Of a stretch of 64,000 nt of DNA, positions 17,884-26,593 are shown piece after piece. The notes under the pieces are model-generated. The model ran no database searches and had not been told where the DNA came from. It saw only the letters and a list, made by a program, of their open reading frames with translations. Position 1 is the first letter of the stretch. Every line of letters begins with the position of its first letter. Made by a program: the position numbers and the translations under genes. This stretch comes from Pullulanibacillus camelliae. Its GTDB lineage: Bacteria; Bacillota; Bacilli; Bacillales; Sporolactobacillaceae. The DNA lies in contig NZ_BMIR01000002.1 in the NCBI RefSeq assembly GCF_014642655.1, forward strand, positions 49,024 to 113,023, read 5' to 3'.

Positions 17884-18885
17884 CTAAAAATAGGCAATGG
17901 ATAAAATATTATCAAGATCAATGGTTACAATACCGCCTTCGCTTATTCCTATAATGTGTTTATTTGTACATCGGATAAAATTGATTAAAATTGGTGAGCG
18001 TGTTTTTCTAAGACCAAGAGCGACCAAGGCGCCAGTTTGCAAGTGACATAATCTATCAATAAAACTTTTTTTAGAATCAATGACTTTTACAAGAATTGTG
18101 CAAGCATCTAAAAGATCTCCAAAAGGGGTAAAAACTGTAGTATTGACTGTTGTTGTCCCTAGTGGAAAGAAAGTGCCTGAAGGCGGACTACAATCACAGG
18201 TTACTTTACTGGATGTGATGGGGTCAGGATAATGAACCGTTGTTCCGTGCCTACCGTGTTGACAGAGTACCAAGATTAAGCTTGGACATCTGACTAGGTC
18301 TCCAGGAAAGGCAACAGCATAACGAATGTTTGCGATAGCAAAGTCTACCGAGCTTGAAATTATTACTTGGTCGATTAGGCCACAACTTGGGTCAAACTCT
18401 GCCGCAAATAAGCGTGCGCCTGCAGCTCCTTCAACTTCTTGAGTAATACTTCCAATAGGAATTCCTCCAGAGAAAAATTCAACTGTCACTTCAAATAGGC
18501 CAAAAGGATTGGGTTCTAGTTCAAATCTAAAGACACTAGAGGGGGTAGATAAGTTGAGTATAAGTGTAGTCGCGCCCAGTGATGATAAAATGGGTGGCAT
18601 ATCATTTTCTGAAAAAGGTGGTGAAGACCAAGTACTCCAAGAACTTGGAACCTGTAGTCTTTGCTCTGGTGAATCAAAAATAACTGTTTGCGAGTCATCA
18701 TTGATAGAGTCAACAGTGTCAAATTCAGGAATATTTGAAATATCGATGAGATTAGTCGCGCCTTGATAGGCGGCATCTGGAAGTGGGATTATTCTAAAGC
18801 CTGGACATGGCACGACAGCTTGTTGTATCGTTGCATAATCTTCGTTATGGCTAAAATCACCGCCTGTATTTGTCTGGGGAGCCAT
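17884..18885 (-). CDS. HYR-domain protein of unknown function
   Basis: A 333-residue protein without signal peptide or membrane helix. Residues about 1-200 are beta-rich and unassigned (lectin-like composition, GLFEVTVEFFSGGIPIG). Residues about 215-270 form a HYR (hyalin repeat) module, an immunoglobulin-like adhesion fold (VHYPDPITSSKVTCDC, PLGTTTVNTTVFTPFGD, CTILVKVID). The last 50 residues (TGALVALGLRKT.. GGIVTIDLDNILSI) look like a small beta barrel of the sort found in spore-surface proteins; that resemblance is inference. AAAGGAG lies 13 bases before the ATG, a long spacing. Surface or spore-coat location is possible but unproven. Confidence 0.65.
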   Translation of the reverse strand: MAPQTNTGGDFSHNEDYATIQQAVVPCPGFRIIPLPDAAYQGATNLIDISNIPEFDTVDSINDDSQTVIFDSPEQRLQVPSSWSTWSSPPFSENDMPPILSSLGATTLILNLSTPSSVFRFELEPNPFGLFEVTVEFFSGGIPIGSITQEVEGAAGARLFAAEFDPSCGLIDQVIISSSVDFAIANIRYAVAFPGDLVRCPSLILVLCQHGRHGTTVHYPDPITSSKVTCDCSPPSGTFFPLGTTTVNTTVFTPFGDLLDACTILVKVIDSKKSFIDRLCHLQTGALVALGLRKTRSPILINFIRCTNKHIIGISEGGIVTIDLDNILSIAYF

Positions 18886-19150
18886 TCAAATTTATATTCT
18901 CCTTTCTTTTTATCATCGCAGTTGTTTTTATAGACTGCTCACCTTATAGCGATAAAAAATAGCAAGACTTCAACAATATAAAACACTGCCATATTTTATT
19001 CCTTTAAATATTTCGAAGTGTGTACTTTAATTAAAAAAGGGCACCTGCAAGGATAAGATAAATAAAAGGTCTAATGACATGAACCAATTAACCCTCATCT
19101 TAATGCATAGATCTCTTGTTTTTCTCAATCAAAATGCATAAGCACCTCTC

Positions 19151-19190
19151 TCTTAAGAATCGCCTGTTTGATCTTAAGAATTTCTTAAGG
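19151..19190 (+). promoter_or_regulatory. Tandem TCTTAAGAAT boxes, probable response-regulator site
   Basis: Identical decamers at 19151-19160 and 19172-19181, start-to-start 21 bp (two helical turns), followed by a third half TTCTTAAGG (19182-19190) that makes a palindrome CTTAAGA/TCTTAAG. They lie 65 bp above a -10 box and in front of an operon encoding an OmpR-type regulator; such regulators bind tandem direct repeats. Autoregulation is inferred. Confidence 0.55.
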
Positions 19191-19254
19191 ATTATCCCAA
19201 AGGAATGTTAAGATTTGCTGTCTACAATGAAGGTAATCACACAGATCGTGAATC

Positions 19255-19263
19255 TGATATACT
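19255..19263 (+). promoter_or_regulatory. Extended -10 promoter of the sigma-factor/two-component operon
   Basis: TGATATACT gives an extended -10 twenty bases before the first ATG; the -35 position (19235-19240) is poor, which suits activation from the upstream boxes. The rest of 18886-19254 has no gene. Confidence 0.5.
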
Positions 19264-19283
19264 TTGGACAGGAGAGATAAGGC

Positions 19284-19832
19284 ATGAGCAAGCATGGCAA
19301 TGTGGCATTGTCCCACACTGAAACAGGAGCACTCAGAGATATTGAAAGATATATCCTCCACTATCAAGGGACTTTAATCGGCTATCTTGAGAGGCTTCTA
19401 AAAGATAGATTGAAGGCTGAGGACCTTGCACAGGAGACCTTCATTAGATTGTTCCGACAATTACAGAGGGAGCGTATCCCTGAAAATGTGCCGGCTTGGT
19501 TATATCAAGTGGCCACGAACCTGTGCCGGGACTATTGGCGAAGCGCTGGTTATAAAAGAGAAATACGGATGCTTCAAGCTCTCCCAGATCAAAAGGACAA
19601 ACAAGCGAGAGTGGTGGATATTTTCGTTCGTCGAGAAACACGGACTGAGATGCTAACATTGATTGAGAGGCTTCCAAAAGCGCAACAGTTGATTATTAAG
19701 CTTCGTTTCTATCATGATATGCGTCTTAAGGAAATTGCTGAGACCTTGAATTGTCCCATTGGCACAGTCAAGTCTCGTTTATTTCATGCTCTCCGCTTTT
19801 TAAGAGAACAGATTGAAGATATAGGAGAATGA
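19284..19832 (+). CDS. ECF-type RNA polymerase sigma factor
   Basis: A 182-residue sigma-70 family protein with only regions 2 and 4. Region 2: LKAEDLAQETFIRLFRQLQ and WLYQVATNLCRDYWRS (about 44-95). Region 4: LPKAQQLIIKLRFYHDMRLKEIAETLNCPIGTVKSRL (about 132-170). No anti-sigma gene adjoins it; instead a response regulator begins on the very next base after its TGA. This suggests that the two-component system, rather than a classical anti-sigma, sets its activity or expression. Confidence 0.9.
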   Translation: MSKHGNVALSHTETGALRDIERYILHYQGTLIGYLERLLKDRLKAEDLAQETFIRLFRQLQRERIPENVPAWLYQVATNLCRDYWRSAGYKREIRMLQALPDQKDKQARVVDIFVRRETRTEMLTLIERLPKAQQLIIKLRFYHDMRLKEIAETLNCPIGTVKSRLFHALRFLREQIEDIGE

Positions 19833-20528
19833 ATGATGACCACTCGTAGTGTCTTAGTTGTTGATGACGATAAAGATATTCGCGATGCGATAGAAATCTA
19901 TTTGAAAAATGAGGGGCTTAACGTGATTAAGGCTCAAGATGGCATCGAAGCCATCGAAAAGCTTCGTGAGCATGACATTCACCTCATTATTCTCGATGTG
20001 ATGATGCCCCGGATGGATGGGATTGCGACCACCTTCAAAATACGTGAAGAGCAGCACATTCCGATTATTATACTCAGTGCTAAAAGTGAGGACACAGATA
20101 AAATCCTCGGCCTCCAAATTGGAGCTGATGACTATGTGACAAAGCCTTTTAATCCTTTGGAACTGATTGCGAGGGTGAAGTCACAGCTGCGAAGATATGT
20201 AACCTTCGGAAAGTATGATGGCAGCGAATCGCTAGTCAATATCAATGGATTGACCTTGGACTCATCAGCAAAGACTGTTGCTGTGAATGGCGAGCCAGTG
20301 AAGCTGACCCCACTTGAGTACAAGATTGTGGCTTTATTAATGACACATGCAGGACGGGTGTTTTCTATTGATGAAATCTATGAGCGTGTGTGGAAAGAGC
20401 CCGGCTACAATGCCGAAAATACAGTGGCAGTTCACATTCGCAAGATTCGAGAAAAAATAGAAATTAACCCAAAAGATCCGAGATATTTAAAGGTGGTGTG
20501 GGGGATTGGGTATAAAATTGAAAAATAG
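19833..20528 (+). CDS. OmpR/VanR-type response regulator
   Basis: 231 residues: receiver domain (about 5-118) with acidic pocket DDD, phospho-acceptor Asp55 (IILDVMMPRMDG), and Lys in VTKPFNP; then a winged-helix DNA-binding domain (about 135-229; KLTPLEYKIVALLMTHAGRVFS, VHIRKIREKIE, VVWGIGYKIE). Its start abuts the sigma-factor stop, and two ATGs (19833, 19836) are possible. The kinase gene overlaps its end. Confidence 0.94.
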   Translation: MMTTRSVLVVDDDKDIRDAIEIYLKNEGLNVIKAQDGIEAIEKLREHDIHLIILDVMMPRMDGIATTFKIREEQHIPIIILSAKSEDTDKILGLQIGADDYVTKPFNPLELIARVKSQLRRYVTFGKYDGSESLVNINGLTLDSSAKTVAVNGEPVKLTPLEYKIVALLMTHAGRVFSIDEIYERVWKEPGYNAENTVAVHIRKIREKIEINPKDPRYLKVVWGIGYKIEK

Positions 20529-22590
20529 ATACCTTTTAATCGCGATGACTTTATTGCTCTTTACCTTTGGTGTGACCAGTCTTCTTACACTTTTGGGACA
20601 AGGCGACCGTTATGTTAAAAATTATTATCAGACCTCAACGTTTTCTAATAGGCTCTATCAATATATCCAGTATTTAAGCACCTATAAATTAAATCCTATA
20701 ACAAAAGCAGAAGCAGCAAAAAATATTCAAGTATCCAATGATGAAATCATGAACAATTACCGATTGCAATTTGGTGATGGGACACCAACGGCTAAGGAAA
20801 AAGCGAAAATAAGAGATGCGCTTTTAAGCAAAAAGCGGAAAGCTATTGAAGATAACTTTGCAAATAAAGAGAAAGCGAGGGCCTCGCAATCCTGGCTGGC
20901 TTCGTCATTTCATTATTATTTAAAAGATATAAAAACAGGAGCAGTGTATACCGATATCCATTTGAAAAGCGATGAAACCATTAATCAATTTTTAAAAAAG
21001 CAGCAAATGGCTTATGTAAAGGATTATCCTTCAGCTGGAGTAGGTTACTTATCCACTGTTGGTCAGAATAGGTTTGTATCCAATGATTCCGCTCTCAATC
21101 AAAATGCGAGTGCGTATTCAGGCGTCATCATGGTTCCTGCAAGCCAGCAGAAAAACACTGTTATTTTAAAGGAAGCTCAAGAGTATCATACAAAGCAAAT
21201 GTTATTTTTTGTTTATTGTGGTGTGGGGCTAATGAGCCTGATTACGAGTTTGCTTTTAGTGTGGCGCTTTCGGGTTTTAATGCTCTTCAAAAAGAATCAA
21301 TGGCAAGCCACTTATGATCGTCTGCCTATAGACCTTTGTATCGTCATCTTTTTGCTAATAGGTCACCATACCCTTTCAATTATTGAGGGGTATCTAAATA
21401 ACTTTCACTACTATGGTCTTTTTAATCTAATAAAAGATTATATTATAAGCTCGATTTTTATCATTTTAACACTTGTACAAATCAAATGGCTTTGGCAGCG
21501 TTTATCAAGGCAAAAGGATGTTCAATCTGAATGGAAGCATACGTTAATTTATCGAGGCAGCAGTGGCTTAAGTGATGCCTTACAGCTCTCCAGCACAGGG
21601 ATGCAGCTCTTATGGCTGTTGTTTGTGGTTTTCTGTACAGGGGTTGGCGTGCCGATTGTGATAAGCAATGGAGCAGATCTTATTCCTTTCTATGTTATAT
21701 TATTTGTCATCATTACTTTGCCAACGTTACTAATAGCAGCAAAACGGATTGCAAGCTTTAATCGCATAAGTAGACATGTTGATAACATAGCGAAGGGACA
21801 AGTTGAGGCAAGTGTGCCGATTGAGGGATGGTCGACACTTAGAAAATTAGCAGAAAATATCAATACATTAAAGCGTGGTGTGGTCGTTGCTCGAAACGAA
21901 ATGTCTAAAAGCGAGCGGTTAAAAACGGAGCTCATTACGAATGTTAGCCACGATTTACGGACGCCGCTCACCTCGATTATAACCTACTCTGAGCTCTTAC
22001 AAGCAGAAGGATTATCTGAGAAGGAGCGTCGGGCCTATACCGAAATAATTGATCGCAAGTCTAAACGGTTAAAGGTGCTCATCGAGGATTTATTTGAAGC
22101 TTCAAAAATGGCGACTGGCAATATTGAGTTGGATAAGAAGAAGGTGGACATGGGGCAGCTCTTGCAGCAAGCCTTGGCAGAAAATGATGAACGGATATCT
22201 GCTTCTGGCTTACAGTTTCGTGTGACAAAGCCTGATACTCCGCTTTATGCAGTGGTGGATGGTCAAAAGCTCTGGCGGGTTTTTGATAATTTGATTGGTA
22301 ATATTCTCAAATATTCGTTAGAAAATACCAGGGTGTTTATTGGACTTAAGGACAATGATGGTCAGCTTGTCATCACATTTAAAAATATAACCAAGTATGA
22401 GCTGAGCGAGGATATCGATGAACTCTTTGAACGCTTTAAACGCGGTGATGAATCCAGACATACAGAAGGATCGGGACTAGGACTCGCCATTGCCAAATCG
22501 ATTATTGATTTACATGATGGTAGCCTTGATATTGAAGTAGATGGCGATTTGTTCAAAGTGATTATTCTTTTGGAAGCTGCTAGACAATAA
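20506..22590 (+). CDS. Multi-pass membrane sensor histidine kinase
   Basis: 694 residues. N-terminal membrane helix (about 7-28), an extracellular region of about 190 residues, then a block of five hydrophobic segments (about 225-425: for example FFVYCGVGLMSLITSLLLVW, LLWLLFVVFCTG), a short linker, the phospho-acceptor His482 (NVSHDLRTPLTSII) and an ATPase domain with EGSGLGLAIAKSIIDLHDG. Pairs with the overlapping response regulator. The five-helix sensor block is unusual and could sense membrane or cell-wall state. The start is TTG, at 20506 or 20518; both are in frame. Confidence 0.92.
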   Translation: MGIKLKNRYLLIAMTLLLFTFGVTSLLTLLGQGDRYVKNYYQTSTFSNRLYQYIQYLSTYKLNPITKAEAAKNIQVSNDEIMNNYRLQFGDGTPTAKEKAKIRDALLSKKRKAIEDNFANKEKARASQSWLASSFHYYLKDIKTGAVYTDIHLKSDETINQFLKKQQMAYVKDYPSAGVGYLSTVGQNRFVSNDSALNQNASAYSGVIMVPASQQKNTVILKEAQEYHTKQMLFFVYCGVGLMSLITSLLLVWRFRVLMLFKKNQWQATYDRLPIDLCIVIFLLIGHHTLSIIEGYLNNFHYYGLFNLIKDYIISSIFIILTLVQIKWLWQRLSRQKDVQSEWKHTLIYRGSSGLSDALQLSSTGMQLLWLLFVVFCTGVGVPIVISNGADLIPFYVILFVIITLPTLLIAAKRIASFNRISRHVDNIAKGQVEASVPIEGWSTLRKLAENINTLKRGVVVARNEMSKSERLKTELITNVSHDLRTPLTSIITYSELLQAEGLSEKERRAYTEIIDRKSKRLKVLIEDLFEASKMATGNIELDKKKVDMGQLLQQALAENDERISASGLQFRVTKPDTPLYAVVDGQKLWRVFDNLIGNILKYSLENTRVFIGLKDNDGQLVITFKNITKYELSEDIDELFERFKRGDESRHTEGSGLGLAIAKSIIDLHDGSLDIEVDGDLFKVIILLEAARQ

Positions 22591-22611
22591 CAATTTGGAT
22601 ACTGATGATTT

Positions 22612-22645
22612 AGCCCAATCCATAAGGAGATTGGGTTGCTTTTTA
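22612..22645 (+). terminator. Intrinsic terminator closing the sigma/two-component operon
   Basis: AGCCCAATC pairs with GATTGGGTT (one G-U), then GCTTTTT. Confidence 0.8.
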
Positions 22646-22690
22646 CTTAAGTTTTTGTTGACGCCTTCTGAGCAAGCGAGTATAAGTGCA

Positions 22691-22780
22691 GGCGTCGATT
22701 GTCGGCATGTGAGGCTTGACGCCACTCTTGCATGAGATTTGAAAAATCACATCAGATGTATCTCGGTTTTCATTATATTA
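22691..22780 (+). repeat. Intergenic repeat C, diverged copy
   Basis: A hairpin GGCGTC/GACGCC (22691-22723) is followed by CATGAGATTTGAAAAATCACATCAGATG..CGGTTTTCATTAT, matching the copies at 17781 and 31470 with many changes. Confidence 0.45.
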
Positions 22781-22870
22781 GGATGGTGTATCAATGTTAC
22801 AATAGATATTATCAAAATAATAAAATGGGTTTGAAAATTTTCTCATATTACTATGGGGGTGAGGATGGTT

Positions 22871-23848
22871 TTGAAACCAAAAATATTTGTCACGAGAAAG
22901 ATTCCGCATCAAGCTTTATCTTATTTAGAAAAATATGCAGAGGTAGCGATGTGGGAGGAAGAGGATATTCCTGTGCCGAGAGAGGTGCTTGAAAAAGAAA
23001 TTGAGACAGTGGATGGGCTCTATTGTTTACTTACTGATAAGGTGGATGAGCCGTTGATCAAACGGGCAAAGCAGTTAAAAGTCATTAGTAATATGGCTGT
23101 TGGTTACAACAACATTGATATCCGATCTGCTGCTAATCATGGCATTATTGTTACCAATACTCCCGATGTTCTTACTGAAACAACAGCAGACTTGACATTC
23201 GCGCTCTTAATGGCAACAGCAAGAAGACTAGTTGAATCCCAACATTTTCTGCATCAAGGAAAGTGGCAATCCTGGTCGCCTATGCTCTTAACAGGACAGG
23301 ATATTTTTGGGGCTACCATAGGCATTATTGGACTAGGTCGGATTGGTGAAGCCGTTGCACGCAGAGCAAAAGGCTTTGATATGAATGTGCTGTATTATAA
23401 TCGGCGCCGCAAACCAGAACTTGAAGCCCGTTTGAATGTTCAATATGAACCTTTGAATGATTTATTAGCAGCAGCGGATTTTATCTGTATATTGACGCCC
23501 TATACTGATGAGACAAGAGACTTGATCAGCGATGAGCAATTTAAGTTAATGAAGGCGTCGGCGATTGTTATTAATACGTCTCGTGGGGGGATTGTTAATG
23601 AAAATGCCCTTTATCGCGCTCTTGTTAATAAAGAGATATGGGCAGCCGGATTAGATGTGTTTGAAGAGGAGCCTGTCCCATTGGATCATCCTTTGCTCAC
23701 ATTGCCAAATGTTGTGGCACTCCCTCATATTGGAAGTGCCAGTATTCAAACACGAGTCAATATGGCAGTGATGGCTGCTAAAAATCTGATTGGTGTCCTA
23801 CAAGGAAATCCAGAGGATGCTTCCATTCATAAAGTAAATAGGAACTAA
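22871..23848 (+). CDS. D-2-hydroxyacid dehydrogenase (glyoxylate/hydroxypyruvate reductase type)
   Basis: About 325 residues of the D-isomer specific hydroxyacid dehydrogenase family: PKIFVTRKIP start typical of glyoxylate reductases, VGYNNIDI, NAD-binding GATIGIIGLGRIGEAVARRA, catalytic Arg (NTSRGGIVNE), Glu (DVFEEEPV) and His (LPHIGSAS). I favour the TTG at 22871 because GGTGAGG lies six bases before it; ATGs at 22865 and 22853 are in frame. Likely reduces glyoxylate or hydroxypyruvate with NAD(P)H. Confidence 0.92.
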   Translation: MKPKIFVTRKIPHQALSYLEKYAEVAMWEEEDIPVPREVLEKEIETVDGLYCLLTDKVDEPLIKRAKQLKVISNMAVGYNNIDIRSAANHGIIVTNTPDVLTETTADLTFALLMATARRLVESQHFLHQGKWQSWSPMLLTGQDIFGATIGIIGLGRIGEAVARRAKGFDMNVLYYNRRRKPELEARLNVQYEPLNDLLAAADFICILTPYTDETRDLISDEQFKLMKASAIVINTSRGGIVNENALYRALVNKEIWAAGLDVFEEEPVPLDHPLLTLPNVVALPHIGSASIQTRVNMAVMAAKNLIGVLQGNPEDASIHKVNRN

Positions 23849-23861
23849 AGGCATAATTGAG

Positions 23862-23890
23862 AAGCATGGGCCTAATGCTCGTGCTTTTTT
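23862..23890 (+). terminator. Intrinsic terminator after the hydroxyacid dehydrogenase gene
   Basis: AAGCATGGGC / GCTCGTGCTT with two G-U pairs, then six T residues. Confidence 0.82.
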
Positions 23891-23910
23891 GATTCATTCA
23901 CGTATGACGT

Positions 23911-23950
23911 AAAAAACCTCCTGTGCATTTATCCAAATACACAGGAGGAT
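23911..23950 (-). terminator. Intrinsic terminator of the ProP-like transporter gene
   Basis: On the minus strand CCTCCTGTG and ATTT arms form a long stem followed by TTTTTTACG; it ends six bases after the transporter stop codon. Confidence 0.88.
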
Positions 23951-23955
23951 AAAAA

Positions 23956-25440
23956 TTATGATTCATCGATGATTTTTTCATCAATTTTTTCTTTTTCTTC
24001 CTGCCACCATAGTGCTTCTTCAGGATCTTTTAATATGTCTGCGATTTCTTTAGCTTCCTCTACGGCGGGAGGCGATCCACGAAGTGGCTTTCCAGAAGTG
24101 TCTTTGAAAAAGAAGGTGACAATAACGATCCCTATCAGGGAGGCTAGCATAAGGTAATAGGCTGGAATAAGTCGACTTGCTGTCACACTAATGAGCCAAG
24201 AAACAAGTAAAGGAGCCGTTCCGCCGAATAAGGATGTGGATATATTGTAGGTTATCGCTAAACCGCCATACCTTACATTGGTAAAAAATAAGGAGGGGAG
24301 CAGCGATGGCATCGTCCCCTGAAATGAGGCTAAAAAGATGGCAAGTACTAATAACCCGATGAAGACAAGGGCATTGTTGCCGCTCCCTATCAGTAGGAAC
24401 ATAGGAACTGATAGAAGAATTAATCCGATTAAACCGCCTTGTATAATCGTTTTGTTACCAATACGGTCACCAAAGTAGCCCATTGTAAGGACAATTGGAA
24501 TCATAATGAACATCACAATAAGAATCAATAATAATCCGGTCGTTTCCCCATAGCCTAATACGGCATTGAGATGAGAGGGCATGTAGGTCAAGACGGTGTA
24601 GTCAACGACATTATAAAAGAAGACCAAAATCATACCAATAAGCAAAGGCTTTTTGTGAAAAATAAGGATATCCTTCATGGATACGTGCTTGGCTTCGTCG
24701 TTCATCTCTTTCTCCATCGCTTCAAAGGCAGGGGTTTCATCCAGGTGACTTCTCAAATAAAGACCGATCATGCCAATGGGTGCTGCGATAAGAAAGGGGA
24801 TTCTCCACCCCCATGCCAGCATAGCATCTGATCCTAAGATAAAAGTCAGTAATGTGACGATTCCAGAACCTGCAATATAACCAACTAAAGTTCCAACCTC
24901 AAGTCCGCTCGACATGATGCCGCGCTTCTTATCTGGGGTGGACTCTGCAATAAAAGTCATGGCACCTGAATATTCTCCACCAGTTGAAAAGCCCTGGACT
25001 AAGCGGGCAACAAGCAACAGAATAGGAGCAGTTATACCGATGGTAGCGTATCCTGGAATACAACCAATACTTAAAGTTGCCAGTGCCATTAAAACTAATG
25101 TAACGGCCAATATCCTTTTTCGACCGAGTCTGTCGCCTAACATACCAAAAAACATCCCGCCGATTGGGCGGACAAGAAAGGCAACCGCAAACGTGGCAAA
25201 GCTATAGACAAGCTGCATCGAACCTGTCATTTCAGGGAAAAAGATTTTGCCAATCGTTGCAGCAAGATAAGAGTAAATACCAAAGTCAAACCATTCCATG
25301 GCATTGCCAAGCGCTGTGGCAACCACAGCTTTTTTCGCCACTTGGGTATCAACGACTGTGATATCGTCTTTGTGTAAACGATTTTCCTCTTTCCTGCGCT
25401 TAAATTTCCTTCTTTTTTTGTTTGGACTATTATCGTCCAA
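23956..25440 (-). CDS. MFS metabolite:H+ symporter, ProP-like (proline/betaine family)
   Basis: About 494 residues with a basic N-terminal tail (KKRRKFKRRKEE), then twelve hydrophobic segments. The start of the transporter domain, ATALGNAMEWFDFGIYSYL, and GDRLGRKRIL with LVARLVQGFSTGGEYSGA are typical of the metabolite:H+ symporter branch that includes ProP. It probably takes up proline, glycine betaine or a similar solute. The TTG at 25438-25440 is favoured over the ATG six bases upstream because AGGAGG is only two bases before that ATG. The long charged C-terminal tail ends EEKEKIDEKIIDES. Confidence 0.88.
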   Translation of the reverse strand: MDDNSPNKKRRKFKRRKEENRLHKDDITVVDTQVAKKAVVATALGNAMEWFDFGIYSYLAATIGKIFFPEMTGSMQLVYSFATFAVAFLVRPIGGMFFGMLGDRLGRKRILAVTLVLMALATLSIGCIPGYATIGITAPILLLVARLVQGFSTGGEYSGAMTFIAESTPDKKRGIMSSGLEVGTLVGYIAGSGIVTLLTFILGSDAMLAWGWRIPFLIAAPIGMIGLYLRSHLDETPAFEAMEKEMNDEAKHVSMKDILIFHKKPLLIGMILVFFYNVVDYTVLTYMPSHLNAVLGYGETTGLLLILIVMFIMIPIVLTMGYFGDRIGNKTIIQGGLIGLILLSVPMFLLIGSGNNALVFIGLLVLAIFLASFQGTMPSLLPSLFFTNVRYGGLAITYNISTSLFGGTAPLLVSWLISVTASRLIPAYYLMLASLIGIVIVTFFFKDTSGKPLRGSPPAVEEAKEIADILKDPEEALWWQEEKEKIDEKIIDES

Positions 25441-25700
25441 ATGCATGACCTCCTTTATGTATCATAAATGTCACATGGTTGAGGCAATCCGCCCATACGT
25501 ATTCCACGTGCTGATGTCGCCCGTACAAAGGGCATGATAAACTATACCCGAAATTATAGAGATTAAAACATAAAAATGCGTATTGCATGAAAAATATTTA
25601 TATTTTGTTTTATCAATGAGTTCAATACTTGGAGGAAAAAGTGATAAGCGCAGACAAACAGCCAGAACACTTTTGTGTTCTAACTATTCCTTTCATCCGA

Positions 25701-26468
25701 TTAAGGCTTGGCAATAATGAGCCGCAGCGAACCAATAAATGTTGTAAGCTTACGATACTTTCCAAAAGCTTTATCCCATGCTCCAGATTCAAGATCCTCA
25801 GAAAGGCGCCGGATATAGGTGGCTTCTACATCCGATGCTAAAAAACCCCAAGCAGATTGTGAGGCGCGCACACCTTTTTCCAAAAACGCTTCAGGTCTCC
25901 CGTAAAAAGCTTCTTGAAAGCCATCCTTGCAGTCAAATGGAATGGGAATGGCTTGAACTTCACAGGCTCCCCCAAGAGTTTCTGTTATCGAGGCAATGGA
26001 AGGATAACGTGAGCCCTCGATCTGAATAAGCTCTGGAAAGTAGTGGGCTGTCCAACATCTATCTAGGGCGGCTGGATCAAAGGTCATGATAACGATTTGA
26101 TTGCGCGTTACTCTGCGTAGCTCCTTTAAACCTTTTTTTAAGTCCTGCCAATGGTGAATCGTCACCATTGCCATGGAAGCATCAAAAGCATCATCGTCAA
26201 AGGGAAGCTGTTCAGCAGTGCCGATTAAAGCAGGAGGTTTTCCGTGAGTATGGCGCTGATTTCTCATGACTTCAGAAGGTTCGACAGCCACGATATATTT
26301 ATCCTCAGGTTCATAGGACCCTGCTCCAGCCCCAACATTTAAAACAGATATTGCCCCACTTAAGGCAGCCACGACATATTTAGCGATTCTAGAATCAGTG
26401 CGGCGATAGCTGGCATACTGGTGCCCATGTTTATCATAATTAAAGGTAAGGGGGTGATTTTTCATCAT
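25701..26468 (-). CDS. Class I SAM-dependent methyltransferase
   Basis: 255 residues with a Methyltransf_11-type Rossmann core: motif I VLNVGAGAGSYEP, the acidic end of strand 2 (VAVEPSEVM), motif II around DAFDASMAMVTIHHW and LKELRRVTR. The substrate is unknown; metabolite or antibiotic modification is common for this group. Start chosen at the tandem ATGATG (26468) after GGGAG. It is divergent from a LysR regulator, so the two may be linked in regulation. Confidence 0.85.
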   Translation of the reverse strand: MMKNHPLTFNYDKHGHQYASYRRTDSRIAKYVVAALSGAISVLNVGAGAGSYEPEDKYIVAVEPSEVMRNQRHTHGKPPALIGTAEQLPFDDDAFDASMAMVTIHHWQDLKKGLKELRRVTRNQIVIMTFDPAALDRCWTAHYFPELIQIEGSRYPSIASITETLGGACEVQAIPIPFDCKDGFQEAFYGRPEAFLEKGVRASQSAWGFLASDVEATYIRRLSEDLESGAWDKAFGKYRKLTTFIGSLRLIIAKP

Positions 26469-26593
26469 ATCGTCTCCCATTTTTAAAAGTGAGTGCTAAT
26501 TTTCTTACTGTTAGTGTATAATTGAGAAAAGTATAAAACAAATATATGTTTTATTATTAAATATATATTTAATTTATGTGTAGGATGAAGCTT

